Notes: generated by a model not told the origin, from the letters alone. 64,000 bases of DNA from Nematostella vectensis (GCF_932526225.1 NC_064042.1:11481040-11545039); one strand, 5' to 3'. Shown: positions 27,930 through 39,892, counted from the first letter of the stretch. Program-made: numbers and translations.

Positions 27930-28222
27930 CAGTATTTTTCTTGGGAGAGGATGCGAAACCCGAAAAGTGGACCTATATTTTCTCTTGGGGGGAGGGGGGA
28001 AGGAGGGAGTTTTCTGGTAGAAATATGACCACCCCCAACAAACAAAAAAGGATTTTTTTGCCTTTGCAGTATCTCCACGGGACGCCTGACTAATGGATTA
28101 ATGACATACCAGAGTGATCTAGCTTATGCTTTATAGCTTTGTCTACAAATAGCATGTCTATTGAGAACCGAAAGTGGACTTTCTGACATTGTGGGGGGGG
28201 GGTGCATTTGGGTACGGGCCTG
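27930..28222. mobile_element. Decayed MITE, CAGGCCCGTACCC family
   Basis: Inverted relative to 16528-16861, it shares GAACCGAAAGTGGACTTTC, the block around CATGGAGATATTGC and the terminus GGGTACGGGCCTG. The left end is eroded. Confidence 0.6.
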
Positions 28223-28984
28223 AAAAACTGGTTCTTGACTCCAGGCGCGTGTGCAGAAGGAGAGGGTCTGAGGTGTGCGGACCCCACCCTGTTCATGTGA
28301 CAAGATGAGTCAACCCATTTGTCCGTAGTTAAGAAGACATGATATATAACTGTGCATTTGGATAGAAAAAGTTTCTAGATGGATCTAGATGAACATAATT
28401 GATCCATGGTCAGTGATTTACTACTCTGGAACCAACCTTGCATTTTTCTCTAGACACATCCCTAGACTCTGCCAAATGTTCGTTGTTAATATAACTTCTT
28501 CAGGGGATCTGAAGAATTTGGCAGAGTCAAGTACCAGTTTTTTTGTGGATGAGACTTTCACTATACAGGGTGGGGTGGGGTGCCACCCCCCCCCCCCACT
28601 TCTGAGCAGATGTTTCTCTATATATGAACGTTTTTTTAAAACCAAAGGGTTTCAAGCAGTACATATGCAGCCAACAACAAATTTGTTGAACAGTTTAAAA
28701 TCACTTGCATAAAAACCTAGGTTATTTCCCACATACTTATAAGTAGTGCTTAAGGATTTGAAACCGCCACTCAAATCACCAACCACCCCTCCCCCTGAAA
28801 CCACTGCCCAGCCCTCTCCCCCCAACTTTGCCCCCCCCCCTCCCTCCCCACTTATGGGACCACTCCGCTGCCTCTGCTATATAATATTGTCTAGTGCTTA
28901 TGTGTATTAGACTAACCTGCTTTTTTGCTACTACCAGTTTTACAGGGAGCATTTAAGACATACTTATTGCATTGCCTGTTGGGT

Positions 28985-30085
28985 TTGGTAGGTGTAGAGG
29001 CTCTGGGCATAAGTGGAAGAGAACACTAGTGGCGGGATTGGGGGAAGAGGGGGTTGGGGCTGGTAGAGCACAATGATGCTAGTTGAAAATGGGGGGGGGG
29101 GGGATAGGGGGAAAATGCTTATGGGAGGGGTGGGGGATGCTAGTGGGAAAGGGAAGGGGGCTGGGGTACAGATGCTTGTGGGAGGGGAGGGGCGGGGAAA
29201 GGATGCTAGTTGGAGGTGAGTATGGTAGAGGCAGGGCTGAAGCAGATATTGAAGATATTGGGGGGGGGGGCACATACCCTCTGTGCCCCCCTATATCTTC
29301 AATATCTTCATAAAAAAGGGAATTACCAGAAGGGGCGTGGCTGTGCCCCCACAATATTTTCTTAATGTTTCTGTATTGTGCCTCCCCCAATCTTACATGG
29401 CCTGCTTTGGCTCTGGGGGGACAGAATGGTAGAGGGAGTTGGGATAATAGGGGGCAAGTATGCTTGTGTTAGGATGATAGGGCTTTAGCATGCTAGTGGG
29501 TTCTATTGTCAACAATGCTAGTGGGAGGTGGCAAGGGTGGTTAATCGGGGCAAGGGTCCTAGTGGGAGTGGGAATAATAGGGGGCAAAGGATGCTTGAGG
29601 TAGCAGGGGCGGCGGAAGGGGAGGGGCAAGGGGGGGCAGTGCCCCCCTACTTCTCTGAGCGGAAGATTCTTTTTATAAGAACGTTTTTTTTTAACCAACG
29701 GGTTTTAAGTGGTACATATCCAACAAACAACAAATTTGTTGAACAGTTTAAAATCCTGTGCATACAAACCTAGGTTATTCCCCGTGTTATTATAGCACCA
29801 TACACCCCTCCCCCCTGAAACCACCAACCACCCCTCCACCTGAAACCACTACCCACCCTCCCCACCCCCACTTATTGGACTACTCTTCTGCCCCTGGGTC
29901 GGAAAGACGGTAGGGCTTAGTAGCTTTAGTATGGTAGTTGGTTCCATTTTCAAAGATGCTAGTTGGAGGTGGCAAGGGTACTTGTGGGAAGGGGTGGTTA
30001 TAGGCAGCAAGTAAACCTAGAAGGAGGAGACAGTAACGGGGGATTATAGCAGGGGAATGGTAGTGAAGAAAGGTGCTTGTTGGAG
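28985..30085. repeat. Diverged G-rich minisatellite with nested MITE
   Basis: Loose repeats of GATGCTAGTGGGAGG with variable G runs are broken by other insertions. A short hairpin (29243-29261 with 29291-29310, GATATTGAAGATAT arms around a G/C run) and the MITE at 29605-29897 lie inside. Confidence 0.6.
29605..29897. mobile_element. MITE with CAGGGGC ends
   Basis: Starts CAGGGGCGGCGGAAGG and ends CTTCTGCCCCTG. The internal part (ACAAATTTGTTGAACAGTTT, AAACCTAGGTTATT) is repeated at about 28600-28735, so a second diverged copy occupies about 28560-28870. No clear target duplication was found. Confidence 0.6.
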
Positions 30086-30527
30086 TGGATGTGTGTGTGT
30101 GTGCGTGCGTGCATGTTTTTCACAACCTTGCAAGAACCTTTGTTTAATTGAACAGCAGTCCTGACTTTTGAAATACAGGATTTATAATTTGTTAAATCTG
30201 TTGAGTTTTTTTTTTCTAATAGAAAAAGGGGGTTAGCTTATGGCAAGAAAATTTCTAGATCTATTTCTAATACATATCATGACTGTGCTATGTCTGTTAA
30301 TACTATTATATTTTCTACTGAATATATGGAGGAGCGGAAAATGTCACAGAAATCACCCAAATTCCTGGGCTACATCCCAAATTCCTGGGCTACACTGTTT
30401 TCAAATTCCCCCTGCGTCTGCCCCTGATGAAGAATCCATTTCCCTCGGTCCTCAATGATGTAATATCGAGGGCAAGGCTATCACAAATACGTTATATTGT
30501 CATTCTATTTTCTTAGAATTGTTCACC

Positions 30528-31019
30528 ATGGACTCTGATGCTATAGACATTGTCACTGACAACACATCTGTCCCACCTTCCAAGAGCCTCAAAGCTGTCA
30601 AGAAAATAAAGAAAGGCGACTTCATTTGTGACCTCTGGGGGAATGTGAACCCAATTGATCGCCACACAGTACAAGTCAGCAAAGACAAGCATATCATGCC
30701 TGAAGGAAAAGTAAAGTTCACCAATCATGCCTGTAGTCCAACTGCTGAGTTTGAGTTCAAGGCACGTGACGGGGTTGTGGCTCCTGAGGGAAAGGAACTG
30801 TCATGGCATCTTGTGGCAACACGGGACATCAATAAAGGTGAAGAGATAACATTTAATTACACTCTGACCGAATATGAGATGGATGCACCATTTGAGTGTC
30901 AATGTGGAGCGAAGCAGTGTCTGGGGCGTGTTCAAGGCTTCAAGCATCTCACCACTGAACAGCAACAAGAAATAATGGCCAAAGTGTCTCCTGCTATCAA
31001 AGAAATCATTAAAAACTAA
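30528..31019 (+). CDS. Compact SET-domain protein, putative lysine methyltransferase
   Basis: The coding exon follows an acceptor TTTTCTTAG (exon from 30517), and the ATG at 30528 sits in a strong context (TTCACCATGG). The 163-residue product is almost only a SET domain: KKIKKGDFICDLWG, then NHACSPTAEF (the NHxCxP motif), GEEITFNY, and a Cys-rich post-SET CQCGAKQCLGRVQGF. These are the S-adenosylmethionine and substrate-binding signatures of SET methyltransferases. The Asn of NHxCxPN is replaced by Thr, and no pre-SET or other domain is present. It may have a non-coding first exon near 27560-27643 and share its promoter with RAB6. It is tail-to-tail with ASCC1. The substrate is unknown. Confidence 0.82.
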   Translation: MDSDAIDIVTDNTSVPPSKSLKAVKKIKKGDFICDLWGNVNPIDRHTVQVSKDKHIMPEGKVKFTNHACSPTAEFEFKARDGVVAPEGKELSWHLVATRDINKGEEITFNYTLTEYEMDAPFECQCGAKQCLGRVQGFKHLTTEQQQEIMAKVSPAIKEIIKN

Positions 31020-31078
31020 AGGCAGTACAGCTAACGGGTCTGAACTAATAACAAGTCAAAGATGCACCACTATGTTAA

Positions 31079-31291
31079 AGGGGCCCGGCAACCTACCCAT
31101 GATGCATTGCTTTGGCGGCCATTTTCTTTGCCAACGAAATTCAAAACATTTTGCAAAATCGAAACTACATCCCCTCACTGTAAAAAGTGTAGAAAAGTTG
31201 GTAAAAGTGTCTTAAAGTGGATTATTTTATACTTTTTCATGATGAGAACAATAACAATGCAATGCATTGTGGGTATGTTGTGGGGCTCCCT
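31079..31291. mobile_element. TTAA-flanked MITE downstream of the SET gene
   Basis: Ends AGGG(G)CCC...ACCTACCCATGATGCATTGC and its inverted partner bound 213 bp. TTAA is present at 31075-31078 and 31292-31295. It is non-coding and piggyBac/Kolobok-like. Confidence 0.8.
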
Positions 31292-31389
31292 TTAAGTGAT
31301 ACCCATTTGGGTTGAGCATCTGGAACCCAATGTATTGTAGCCTCCCATAATGCAACATAACATAACATAAAAAATAGTATTAACAAGGT

Positions 31390-31395
31390 TTTATT
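31390..31395 (-). terminator. Probable polyadenylation signal of ASCC1
   Basis: AATAAA on the minus strand, about 240 bp beyond the ASCC1 stop. Confidence 0.5.
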
Positions 31396-31636
31396 TATAC
31401 ATAAGCTTTTCCTTTAAATTTATAAAGACATTTGGTAAGGTAATTGTCCAGCTTGTCTTGTTTTGATCATTTCTTTTTGTACTGAACCCTGGAAGCATGT
31501 TGAGTTGCTTAAAATTATTGCTTATCACATTCTTTGTACATTTTAAGTTTGGTTCCCAATTCTCCTTGTTGGCTTCCCTAAAGGCATGCTTGGGTAGCTG
31601 TACTAGTGTAGCTGTTCTATGGTTGTTCCATGTTTT

Positions 31637-34600
31637 TCACTTGATGAGTACCTCAGCAGAACAGTGGTAATGTCCTTTGCTGTCAAACACTCCTCTCTGA
31701 GATACATGGATGCGATCAACTTGGTATTCACCAAAGCTGAAGTCTTTAAAATGCTGAAACAAAAAATATGAAAACCTGAATACCATAATTAGTAGCCCTA
31801 TTACTATAGACTCCCAATGTGTCAGGCACATAGCTAGGAGGTGTGCACCCTTAAATTGAATACACTCACAATGTGTCACACAAGTAGCTAAGGGGTGTGT
31901 ATTACAACCAAAAAGTGGGTAATTTCTTATTCAAGGATCATCAATTACTCTTGTTTCCATCCATGACTGGAACCCCCCTCCTCCCCACCTATTCCAGCAA
32001 TTTCTGGCTCCTTGTGTAATTCTGGCTTATTTGTACTTAAATAAAAGCTTACGGTTACTATATTCCGAGCATCAAATGACACTCTCTTCTGTTGTGGGCC
32101 ATGAGGTTTTCTGCGCTTGGAGTCTGGTGGCTCAGAAGTTGCTCGCTGTTTACTATTCATAATAGTCGCATGTAACTTGACTTTGTCATACTCTTGACGC
32201 ATCAGGCCACAAGAAACAAAAGCCTCCATCAAAGCATTTGCCAGCTTTTGAAGTCTGTAAATAATCAACCAATACTTTATAAACCAAGGTCTTGCTTATG
32301 GTGTTGATATATAAGCTTAAAACAAAAAAGGGGGAAAGCTTTGTTACATACCCATAGCAGGACTTGTATTGGGGGGAGGGGGGCACAATACAGAAAACAT
32401 TAGGGGGCAAGGCCACACCCCTACTGGTCATTTCCTTATAATGTTTTTAAATATTGGGGGCACATGAAATTTTTGTTACTAGATTGCAACTAGCCTGCTT
32501 GTCTACCAATTAATACTGAATAACATAAAAGTTTGCCAATCACTCCTCACACTTAATGTAAATTGTATTGGGTCCTATAAAATGGTTAATGTTAACCACT
32601 TGATTTGGATACCTATTTCCTCCATCTGTTTCTTGCACTTTGATGTAGAGCACATCTACGTTGGTGGGATCATCATTCATGTACTCAACCCCCTTGAGCT
32701 CCACCATCAGCGGATCATCACCAACACACTCCCTGCAATAAACAACAACAATGAAATCAAGTGAGGCACTGCACGACAAACCAATCAACTATATGGCCAA
32801 TGTATCACCTTACAAGATCCTGGTAACACTCAGAAAGAGATTTTCCAGCTTTCTCCTGAATAGACAAAAGAAATATATTGAAAACAAATTGATGACTGGT
32901 GTTGTTTTAACAACAGTCCATAAAATTTTCGGTGAAATATTTTGGCAACTTACAGGGAATCATTTGCATTGCACTTATGACATGCACTTGCAGCACCATT
33001 GTCATTGCACATCCCTTCCCCAAAACTTACTCTCACCCAATCGTTGGACACAATACATGTAACCAAACACACAGACCCTGGAGAACTACCTACCAACTAT
33101 AAGCACATCCCTACCCGGAAACTTCTGGAACCACAGACCTACTACTATACACAACCCTTACCCCAACATTGCTCCATTGAAACTCAAAAACCTTACCTAC
33201 CGCAGAACACACCTGAAGTCAACACATCTGGAGTTATACCAACTAACCCTGGAGTGCCCCCCCCCCCATTCTGGAACCACACCAAACACAATCCCCCCCC
33301 CCCCCTTTCCTTGAAGCACACTTACCACCTCACAGGGTCCTAGCAGTACCATCATCCCAATGGTCAGATGGAGTTTGCTGGGTTCCTGGAATATACTTGC
33401 ATCAATGCCCCTATCCTACAAAGGCAGATAAAACACATCTCACCCTTAGGCTTCCACATCACGCCACATCTCTTTATGTAACATTATACTGTGCATACAG
33501 TAAGATGTGCATAGGGGGTCATAATATAGTAAGTAAATTTCAAAAGGTGTAACTCTAAAGGCAAACAATTAATGTATTTGAGGCATTATTTGGTTTCCAT
33601 ATAAATCGTACTCAATCACACACAATCCCAGCTAGTTTGACTGTACGGTCACATCAAATCACATTCCAATCACAAAGTGGTTACCATATGATTGCACACC
33701 ATCACAGTGAGTTTCCATATACATGTTATAGGACTGCCTGTGATTATGTGCAATTGAGTGCAACGACATGGAAACAAAACTTCTGAGAGAATCAAAAGTC
33801 ACTAAAACCCAAAATGCATTCTTAAGTGACCAAATAGACACAGTTGTTGTTTTAAGTAGGCGGATCTAGGGGTGGGCCTAATGGGCCCTTGCCCCCTATT
33901 TTCAGAAACTTGGCTTAAAGATAACAAGAAACCGCAAATCCATGCAAGGACAATGAATCTGGTCCCCTCTTCCTTGAAAACCTTGCTTTGGTCCCCCCAT
34001 TTTGGAACTCCTGGATCCGCCCCTTGTTTAGTTATGATATATATATGATAACACAATCAAAGTAACAAACCTCTGAGTACTCCTGAAGAACTATTTGCTT
34101 GAACTCTTTGGCTTTTTTCTCAAGCTGGTCAAAGTACAGCGGGAAAGATAGGAAGTGTGTGAATGGAACCTTGTGCCGTGATGACTCAACCACAATATCT
34201 ACCTTATGGCGAGCCGATAACACTTCAGCTTTTGACTGACCGGTAATAACTTCAACCAACAGAAGAAAATGTATCAGATTCACACATCAGCAGCCTTTAA
34301 CACACAAGCTTAGACTGCCTGGTAATTTGTATTGAAATAATTATGGAGTGGTATACTTTATCCTTGTATAATTCATTTATTATTTTGTATTCAGGGCAGT
34401 ACCTACATCTCCAGTCTGCCCAACCCTTGGTATGCTTATCCTTGCGTTTTTCATATATTTTTTTGTATTTAGGCCATGCCTATCCTTGTATTATTCATAT
34501 ATCATTTTGTATTCAGGGTAGTACTTACATATGCCTCCAGTCTGTATGCCTATCTTTGCAATTTTCATATATTATTTTGAATTTAGGACAGTACCTATGT

Positions 34601-37600
34601 CTCCAGTCTGCCCCAACCTTGGTATGCCTATCCTTGTTTTATTCATTAAATCATTTTGTATTCAGGGTAGTACCTACGTCTCCAGTCTGCCCACCTTCTG
34701 TATGCCTATCCCGGTATCATTCATATCATTTTGTATTTAGGGCAGTACCTAGGTCTCCAGTCTGCCCACCCTTGGTATGCCTATCCTTGTTTCATTTATT
34801 ATTTTGTATTTAGGGCAGTACCTATGTCTCCAGTCTGCTCACCCTTGGTATGCCTATCCTTGTTTCATTTATTATTTTGTATTTAGGGCAGTACCTACGT
34901 CTCCAGTCTGCCCACCCTTGGTATGCCTATCCTTGTTCTATTCATTTATTATTTTGTATTTAGGGCAGTACCTACGTCTCCAGTCTGCCCACCCTTGGTA
35001 TGCCTATCCTTGTTTCATTTATTATTTTGTATTTAGGGCAGTACCTATGTCTCCAGTCTGCTCACCCTTGGTATGCCTATCCTTGTATTATTCATTTATT
35101 ATTTTGTATTTAGGGCAGTACCTATGTCTCCAGTCTGTCCCACCTTTGGTATACTTATTCTTGATATATCCTATTATTTTGTATTTAGGGCAGTACCTAT
35201 GTCTCCGGTCTGCCCACCCTTGGTATGCCTATCCTTGTTTTATTCATATATTATTTTGTATTTAGGGCAGTACCTAGGTCTCCAGTCTGCCCACCCTTGG
35301 TATGCCTATCCTTGTATTATTCATTTATTATTTTGTATTTAGGGCAGTACCTATGTCTCCAGTCTGCCCACCCTTGGTATACTTATTCTTGATATATCCT
35401 TGTATTATTTATTTATTATTTTGTATTTAGGGCAGTACCTATGTCTCCAGTCTGCCCCACCTTTGGTATACTTATTCTTGATATATCCTTGTATTATTTA
35501 TTTATTATTTTGTATTTAGGGCAGTACCTAGGTCTCCAGTCTGCCCACCCTTGGTATGCCTATCCTTGTTTCATTTATTATTTTGTATTTAGGGCAGTAC
35601 CTATGTCTCCAGTCTGCTCACCCTTGGTATGCCTATCCTTGTTCTATTCATTTATTATTTTGTATTTAGGGCAGTACCTACGTCTCCAGTCTGCCCACCC
35701 TTGGTATGCCTATCCTTGTTTCATTTATTATTTTGTATTTAGGGCAGTACCTATGTCTCCAGTCTGCTCACCCTTGGTATGCCTATCCTTGTATTATTCA
35801 TTTATTATTTTGTATTTAGGGCAGTACCTATGTCTCCAGTCTGTCCCACCTTTGGTATACTTATTCTTGATATATCCTATTATTTTGTATTTAGGGCAGT
35901 ACCTATGTCTCCGGTCTGCCCACCCTTGGTATGCCTATCCTTGTTTTATTCATATATTATTTTGTATTTAGGGCAGTACCTAGGTCTCCAGTCTGCCCAC
36001 CCTTGGTATGCCTATCCTTGTATTATTCATTTATTATTTTGTATTTAGGGCAGTACCTATGTCTCCAGTCTGCCCACCCTTGGTATACTTATTCTTGATA
36101 TATCCTTGTATTATTTATTTATTATTTTGTATTTAGGGCAGTACCTATGTCTCCAGTCTGCCCCACCTTTGGTATACTTATTCTTGATATATCCTTGTAT
36201 TATTTATTTATTATTTTGTATTTAGGGCAGTACCTATGTCTCCAGTCTGCCCACCCTTGGTATACTTATTCTTGATATATCCTTGTATTATTCATTTATT
36301 ATTTTGTATTTAGGGCAGTACCTATGTCTCCAGTCTGCCCCACCCTTGGTATACTTATTCTTGATATATCCTTGTATTATTCATTTTTTATTTTGTATTT
36401 AGGGAAGTACCTATGTCTCCAGTCTGCCCCACTCTTGGTATGCTTATTCTTGTGTTTGTATCCTGCTCTATCTGCCTCTTGGTATTTCCTTTGTAGCCGA
36501 TGATGAACCTGTGCACTTCACATGAGATGCCCATGCTGGACTTGAAACCATTGGCAGTGGACTCAACCAAATTAAGTGCATCACACACTTCATCCTCATA
36601 GGTTAGATCCTCTATAAAAAAAAAAATTATTATTAAAATTTTTTTTAAATTATACAGTTTTCCATGAAAAACTATATTCTATACACAAACAAACAATCAA
36701 AAACAAAATAAAGAAATATAAGATCCTTTACATACAATGAAACACACACACTTTCTCATGATAGACAAGATCCAAGAATTTAATAAACACACACCTTTCT
36801 TTCTCAAAATCAAGATGCTCTACCAGAACAAAGATGTGTAATCTGTAATCTGGTTCCCAGCATTTTATTTCAACAAAAGTAATGTTGTTCTCATTATATA
36901 TTGATAAATATACTTTTTCAAAGAGAAGCACTTTTGGCCAACCCAAAAATTCCAAAGTTCTACCCTGACTTAGGCCACAAAAAATAATTTCTCTTATGGT
37001 CACGGTTTCTTCTTCAGGAGCATGCAGGCATTTTTTGTTATGTTCTACTTTATCTACAAAAATAGACTTTTCCCATGGATAAAAATGATTCCTCCAATCA
37101 GAGGCACTATTATCCCCACACATTTTAAGGCAGTGAAAAGGTTTCCCGAACACAACTTTCAATGTATGGCATGATTGGATGTCCAACTTTTATCATTTCT
37201 TGTTATCAGAGAGCGCAAAACCCCAAACGTACATGATTCAAGAGGAAGAATTAACAGAGAAAGACTAAAAAACTAGAAAAAAAAAACTAGAAAACGTTGC
37301 AAAAAAAATAATAATAATAATAAAAAGTTGCATGCGGCACAGCTTCTTGGCAGGGGCAGCGACCAGAAAGACATTTTCTGGCCTTTCACAAAATTTAACT
37401 CACAAAATTGCATAACCCAAAACTACCAGGGATCTCTATCCAAGTAACTATTCCAAAATTTCAAGGATAATCTTTTTTTCAAACGCGTGATGTCGAACTC
37501 CAAAAAAGAAATAACAAAAATACGTAGGACCTTCTTTCCCCTCGTCATACTTATGTCCGAGTGCACCCCCCCCCCCCACCTTACCCCACCTCTTTTGGGC

Positions 37601-37787
37601 GTAGTTCATACGTCCGGTCCCTGTTCCATAGCTTTACCGGCACCATTTTACCTTGCTCGTATTTTAACTGCCTCCTTTCGTCCTCTACGAGTTCTTTGTT
37701 TGTTCCACTGTCCATCATTTGTTCGCAAGGTAGTTTTCGGTAACATCGACCATCTACCCATACTACTGAAGGCCGTAGAACATCCAT
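31637..37787 (-). CDS. ASCC1: Activating signal cointegrator 1 complex subunit 1 (8 exons, complete)
   Basis: Exons: 37787-37652, 36611-36411, 34249-34071, 33415-33326, 32855-32809, 32732-32613, 32254-32053, 31753-31637. Phases join exactly (1092 nt, 363 residues). The N terminus MDVLRPSVVWVDGRCYRK matches the ASCC1 start. A KH domain follows, with IIGYKGNTKRQI (about 80-92) and RISIPRVGQTGDIVITGQ spanning the exon 2/3 junction. Then comes a 2H phosphoesterase-like domain with HLTIG (His about 188) and HATIM (His about 286). ASCC1 is the subunit of the ASC-1 complex, which acts in transcription coactivation, alkylation repair and ribosome quality control. The exon 2 donor (AG|GTACTT) is weak and is the seed of the minisatellite in the next intron. 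An insert rich in Lys/Arg/Pro follows the second His motif. Confidence 0.94.
33857..34026. mobile_element. Short MITE with GGGGCGGATCCAGG-type ends in ASCC1 intron 3
   Basis: The left end AGGCGGATCTAGGGGTGGG and right end complement AAGGGGCGGATCCAGGAG are inverted copies of the end found at 11794. It is about 170 bp and the outermost bases are worn. Confidence 0.6.
34395..36410. repeat. Minisatellite of about 25 units carrying the ASCC1 exon 2 end and 5' splice site
   Basis: Units of 71-122 bp (mostly 74-90) contain, on the minus strand, about 43 nt equal to the last bases of ASCC1 exon 2 plus the donor (GGCAGACTGGAGACATAGGT), followed by an AT-rich spacer. The first array unit beside exon 2 differs from the exon in about three of 50 positions. 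Nine units around 34,890-35,430 are repeated as a block about 707 bp further on (35,590-36,140). The long plus-strand frames over this array (VPMSPVCPPLVCLSL and similar) are by-products of the repeat. Confidence 0.93.
36728..37186 (-). CDS. Unrecognised 152-codon open frame in ASCC1 intron 1
   Basis: A minus-strand frame lies in the same orientation as ASCC1, in its first intron. It begins at a TTG, and the first ATG is around codon 22. The composition looks protein-like (many Glu, Lys, Trp and Cys; KCLHAPEEETVTIREIIFCG). No domain is recognised, and no fitting splice sites to ASCC1 exons were found. It could be a decayed transposon gene, a retrocopy fragment or chance. Confidence 0.25.
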   Translation of the reverse strand: MDIQSCHTLKVVFGKPFHCLKMCGDNSASDWRNHFYPWEKSIFVDKVEHNKKCLHAPEEETVTIREIIFCGLSQGRTLEFLGWPKVLLFEKVYLSIYNENNITFVEIKCWEPDYRLHIFVLVEHLDFEKERCVFIKFLDLVYHEKVCVFHCM

Positions 37788-38649
37788 TTGGCACAAAGAT
37801 ATCACAATAAATATAAAACTGATGAGCTTCTTTGAGAAAATTTGTCCGCCATTTTGATTTTCGACCCGCGTAGAGTATTGTGGGATATAGGGGACTTGCG
37901 CCCCACAGGTATACCATTCATGGAAGTAGGCCACACAGGATACCCAAGACCCCTCAAAACTAGCCGAAATGAACTAAGTTCTAAGTTTGCTCCGAAAACA
38001 GTTGTTCGATAACAGTTTTTTAAGAGCAACCTCAATTGATAAACTTTGGTTCGACTTATTTATGCAGTAAACACATTGAATTAGCGAAGACCTTTAGCGC
38101 CTAGCCAGAGCGCCTTGTTCCGTTTCAAGTTTCCAACCAGGCAGAGTCTGCTGAATATTCGAGATGGGTTTTTCACCCTTTTCAACGCTCGCTTTGGTGA
38201 GATTCGTAAGAATTTTTCGATCTTTAGGCCCGGGACGAGTTCGCCACAATCAGGAAAGTATCGACGAATTTCACAGATCCTAGGTTCCCTCTTTTCACTT
38301 TAGCCTTAGAAAATTGTTATTCTTAGCTTAACAGCTAAATGTTCGTGATATTTGATGAGCTAAGAAAATAGGAAAATTAATGAAGAGGCGTAAAGAATGA
38401 GCAAGAGCCAATGGAATTTTAATATTTTTTTATTAAGAAATCCTCCCCTGTAGTCCGATTACAAATCGATTTTTTACTGAAAGTGCGAAGCTGCGATTTA
38501 CCGTAATTTTCGATATTCTGCGTACTTTCGTCAATAACTTCCGAGACGTCTGGGTTACATCATTTTCGTACTAACGGAACTACATTTGGGGCATTTTTAT
38601 TGGTTAGCGCCTTGCGGAGAGGGGCCGTGATTGGAAACCTTTTCAGCGT
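37788..38649. other. ASCC1 upstream region
   Basis: Divergent interval towards the PAN-domain gene. No exon or repeat with clear ends was found. Confidence 0.4.
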
Positions 38650-39887
38650 TGGCCAATGAAAAAGCTTCAAGGATTTTTATGCCAGAAGGCGATCTAGAGA
38701 ATATTGCTGCAGAATATTGAAATATGCAGTTAACCCATTGACTCCTGGCTTTTTTGGAGCTGAATTTACAAAAAAACAGACTGAAAACAGATACCTCCCC
38801 CCTACTCTGAGTTTTATACAGCCCGTCAAAGTCAAACACAGCTGCACCTAGTCAGCGGTATCCAAGCTTTCCAACAGTGCTTTGCGGTCCCCACTTTTAA
38901 TCCCTCGTCGTTGTTCTGAAGCCAGCACAAGTTGATGGTTGCTTGTATTTTTCATCAAAAATACAGCTATGAGCATATTAGGAGAGTGTCTCAGGACATC
39001 ATGAAGTCTTTTGGGGCATAATTGAGTGCTTTGCTCATGGATATTTGCAAGCTAAGGTGGATTCATGATGATTTTTTCTTTTTCTGGACATTGTGTTTTG
39101 AGGCCAAGGAAATGTACCTGGAGGATCAGAATAAAGGTATATATTTGTGTCTTGAGCTGTGTTTGCTGATCTCTCTCCCTTGTGTGGTATTTTGAGCGTT
39201 TTATTGAGAGGGGTGATTCTGCTTTTCTCTCCCTCTCCGATTTGAGATTTGTCAAAGAACCTGTGCTATTATTTGGCTTAAGAGTAGATGCCAACACCTT
39301 GGTTGGATGCATATCTGCAAGACCATTTATACCTTATACTGATGCCTGAGTATCTTCATCTTGTTGTGTTTATTTTGCATTTATGAATTTTTTGGGTTGT
39401 GGGTACTTCCCAAAGCCGGTACAGGCCGGTTGAGGGGTCAATGTGTTAAGGAAAACAATACATCTGAAAGAAATTACTTTTGCCATTATTGCAAAAAAAT
39501 AGGCCATATAGGGAACATCTGTTAAACATGTCAATTAGCGTTTATGCCTACTTTTAAAAAGGTAGCCCCCTCTATAAAGCAGTCAAGCAAGTAAAAATAA
39601 TAATAAAGGTGAAAGCTAAGGAAAAGATTTTATATCATTAGCAAAACTTTCCTAAAAGTAAAGTATTCTAATATATGCGTGAACCCTGCCGTTTCCGAGT
39701 TGTTGTTGTTGTTGTTGTTGTTTGTTTTGTTTTCACAGCGGACTGCCTACTGGATGAGAGATTGGTAAAATATTAATTTACTAAAAACAAATAATAAGCG
39801 TTTTCCATAGTTCACTGACTTGACTGCAGTTATTCACAGCCTTTTTTCTTTAAAGGTCCGTCAGGCTCTCTGTAGATCTGGTATAAG
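38650..39887 (+). repeat. Segmental duplicate, copy A (upstream of the PAN gene)
   Basis: From TTGGCCAATGAAAAAGCTTC to GTCCGTCAGGCTCTCT this region aligns with 57475-57951 in the same orientation (shared blocks include AGGAAAAGATTTTATATCATTA and TTGACTGCAGTTATTCACAGCC). Copy A has an extra 712 bp TTAA element and a GTT microsatellite (about 39700). It contains probable 5' UTR exon and intron sequence and ends six bases from where the paralogue is cut by the Polinton. Confidence 0.88.
38734..39445. mobile_element. Non-autonomous TTAA element with CCCATTGACTCC ends
   Basis: 712 bp between TTAA at 38730-38733 and 39446-39449. The ends CCCATTGACTCC and (complement) CACATTGACCCC are imperfect inverted repeats similar in style to the piggyBac element at 23209. 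The duplicate at 57535-57560 shows the uninterrupted target with a single TTAA. There is no transposase ORF. Confidence 0.88.
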
Positions 39888-39892
39888 GAAAT

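Larger units (their letters stand above)
27644..30516. other. Repeat-filled interval upstream of the SET gene coding exon
   Basis: If the 5' exon ending at 27643 is real this is intron 1. It contains a decayed CAGGCCCGTACCC MITE (about 27930-28222), a segment matching 8573-8640 (ATTGATCC...CATTTTTCTCTAGACA), a G-rich minisatellite (28985-30085) and CAGGGGC-ended MITE copies. Long poly-C and poly-G frames here are not genes. Confidence 0.5.

Noticed and set aside
28964-29698. Pro/Ser-rich and Gly-rich frames of 75-105 codons
   Set aside because: Produced by the G-rich minisatellite and MITE copies.
34343-36048. Long plus-strand frames of repeated VPMSPVCPPLVCLSL type
   Set aside because: They are translations of the ASCC1 intronic minisatellite, with frame changes between units and no splice or start signals.
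37487-37934. Frames on both strands around ASCC1 exon 1
   Set aside because: Only the minus-strand segment 37787-37652 is supported by family match and phase; the rest is upstream sequence, intron or opposite-strand shadow.
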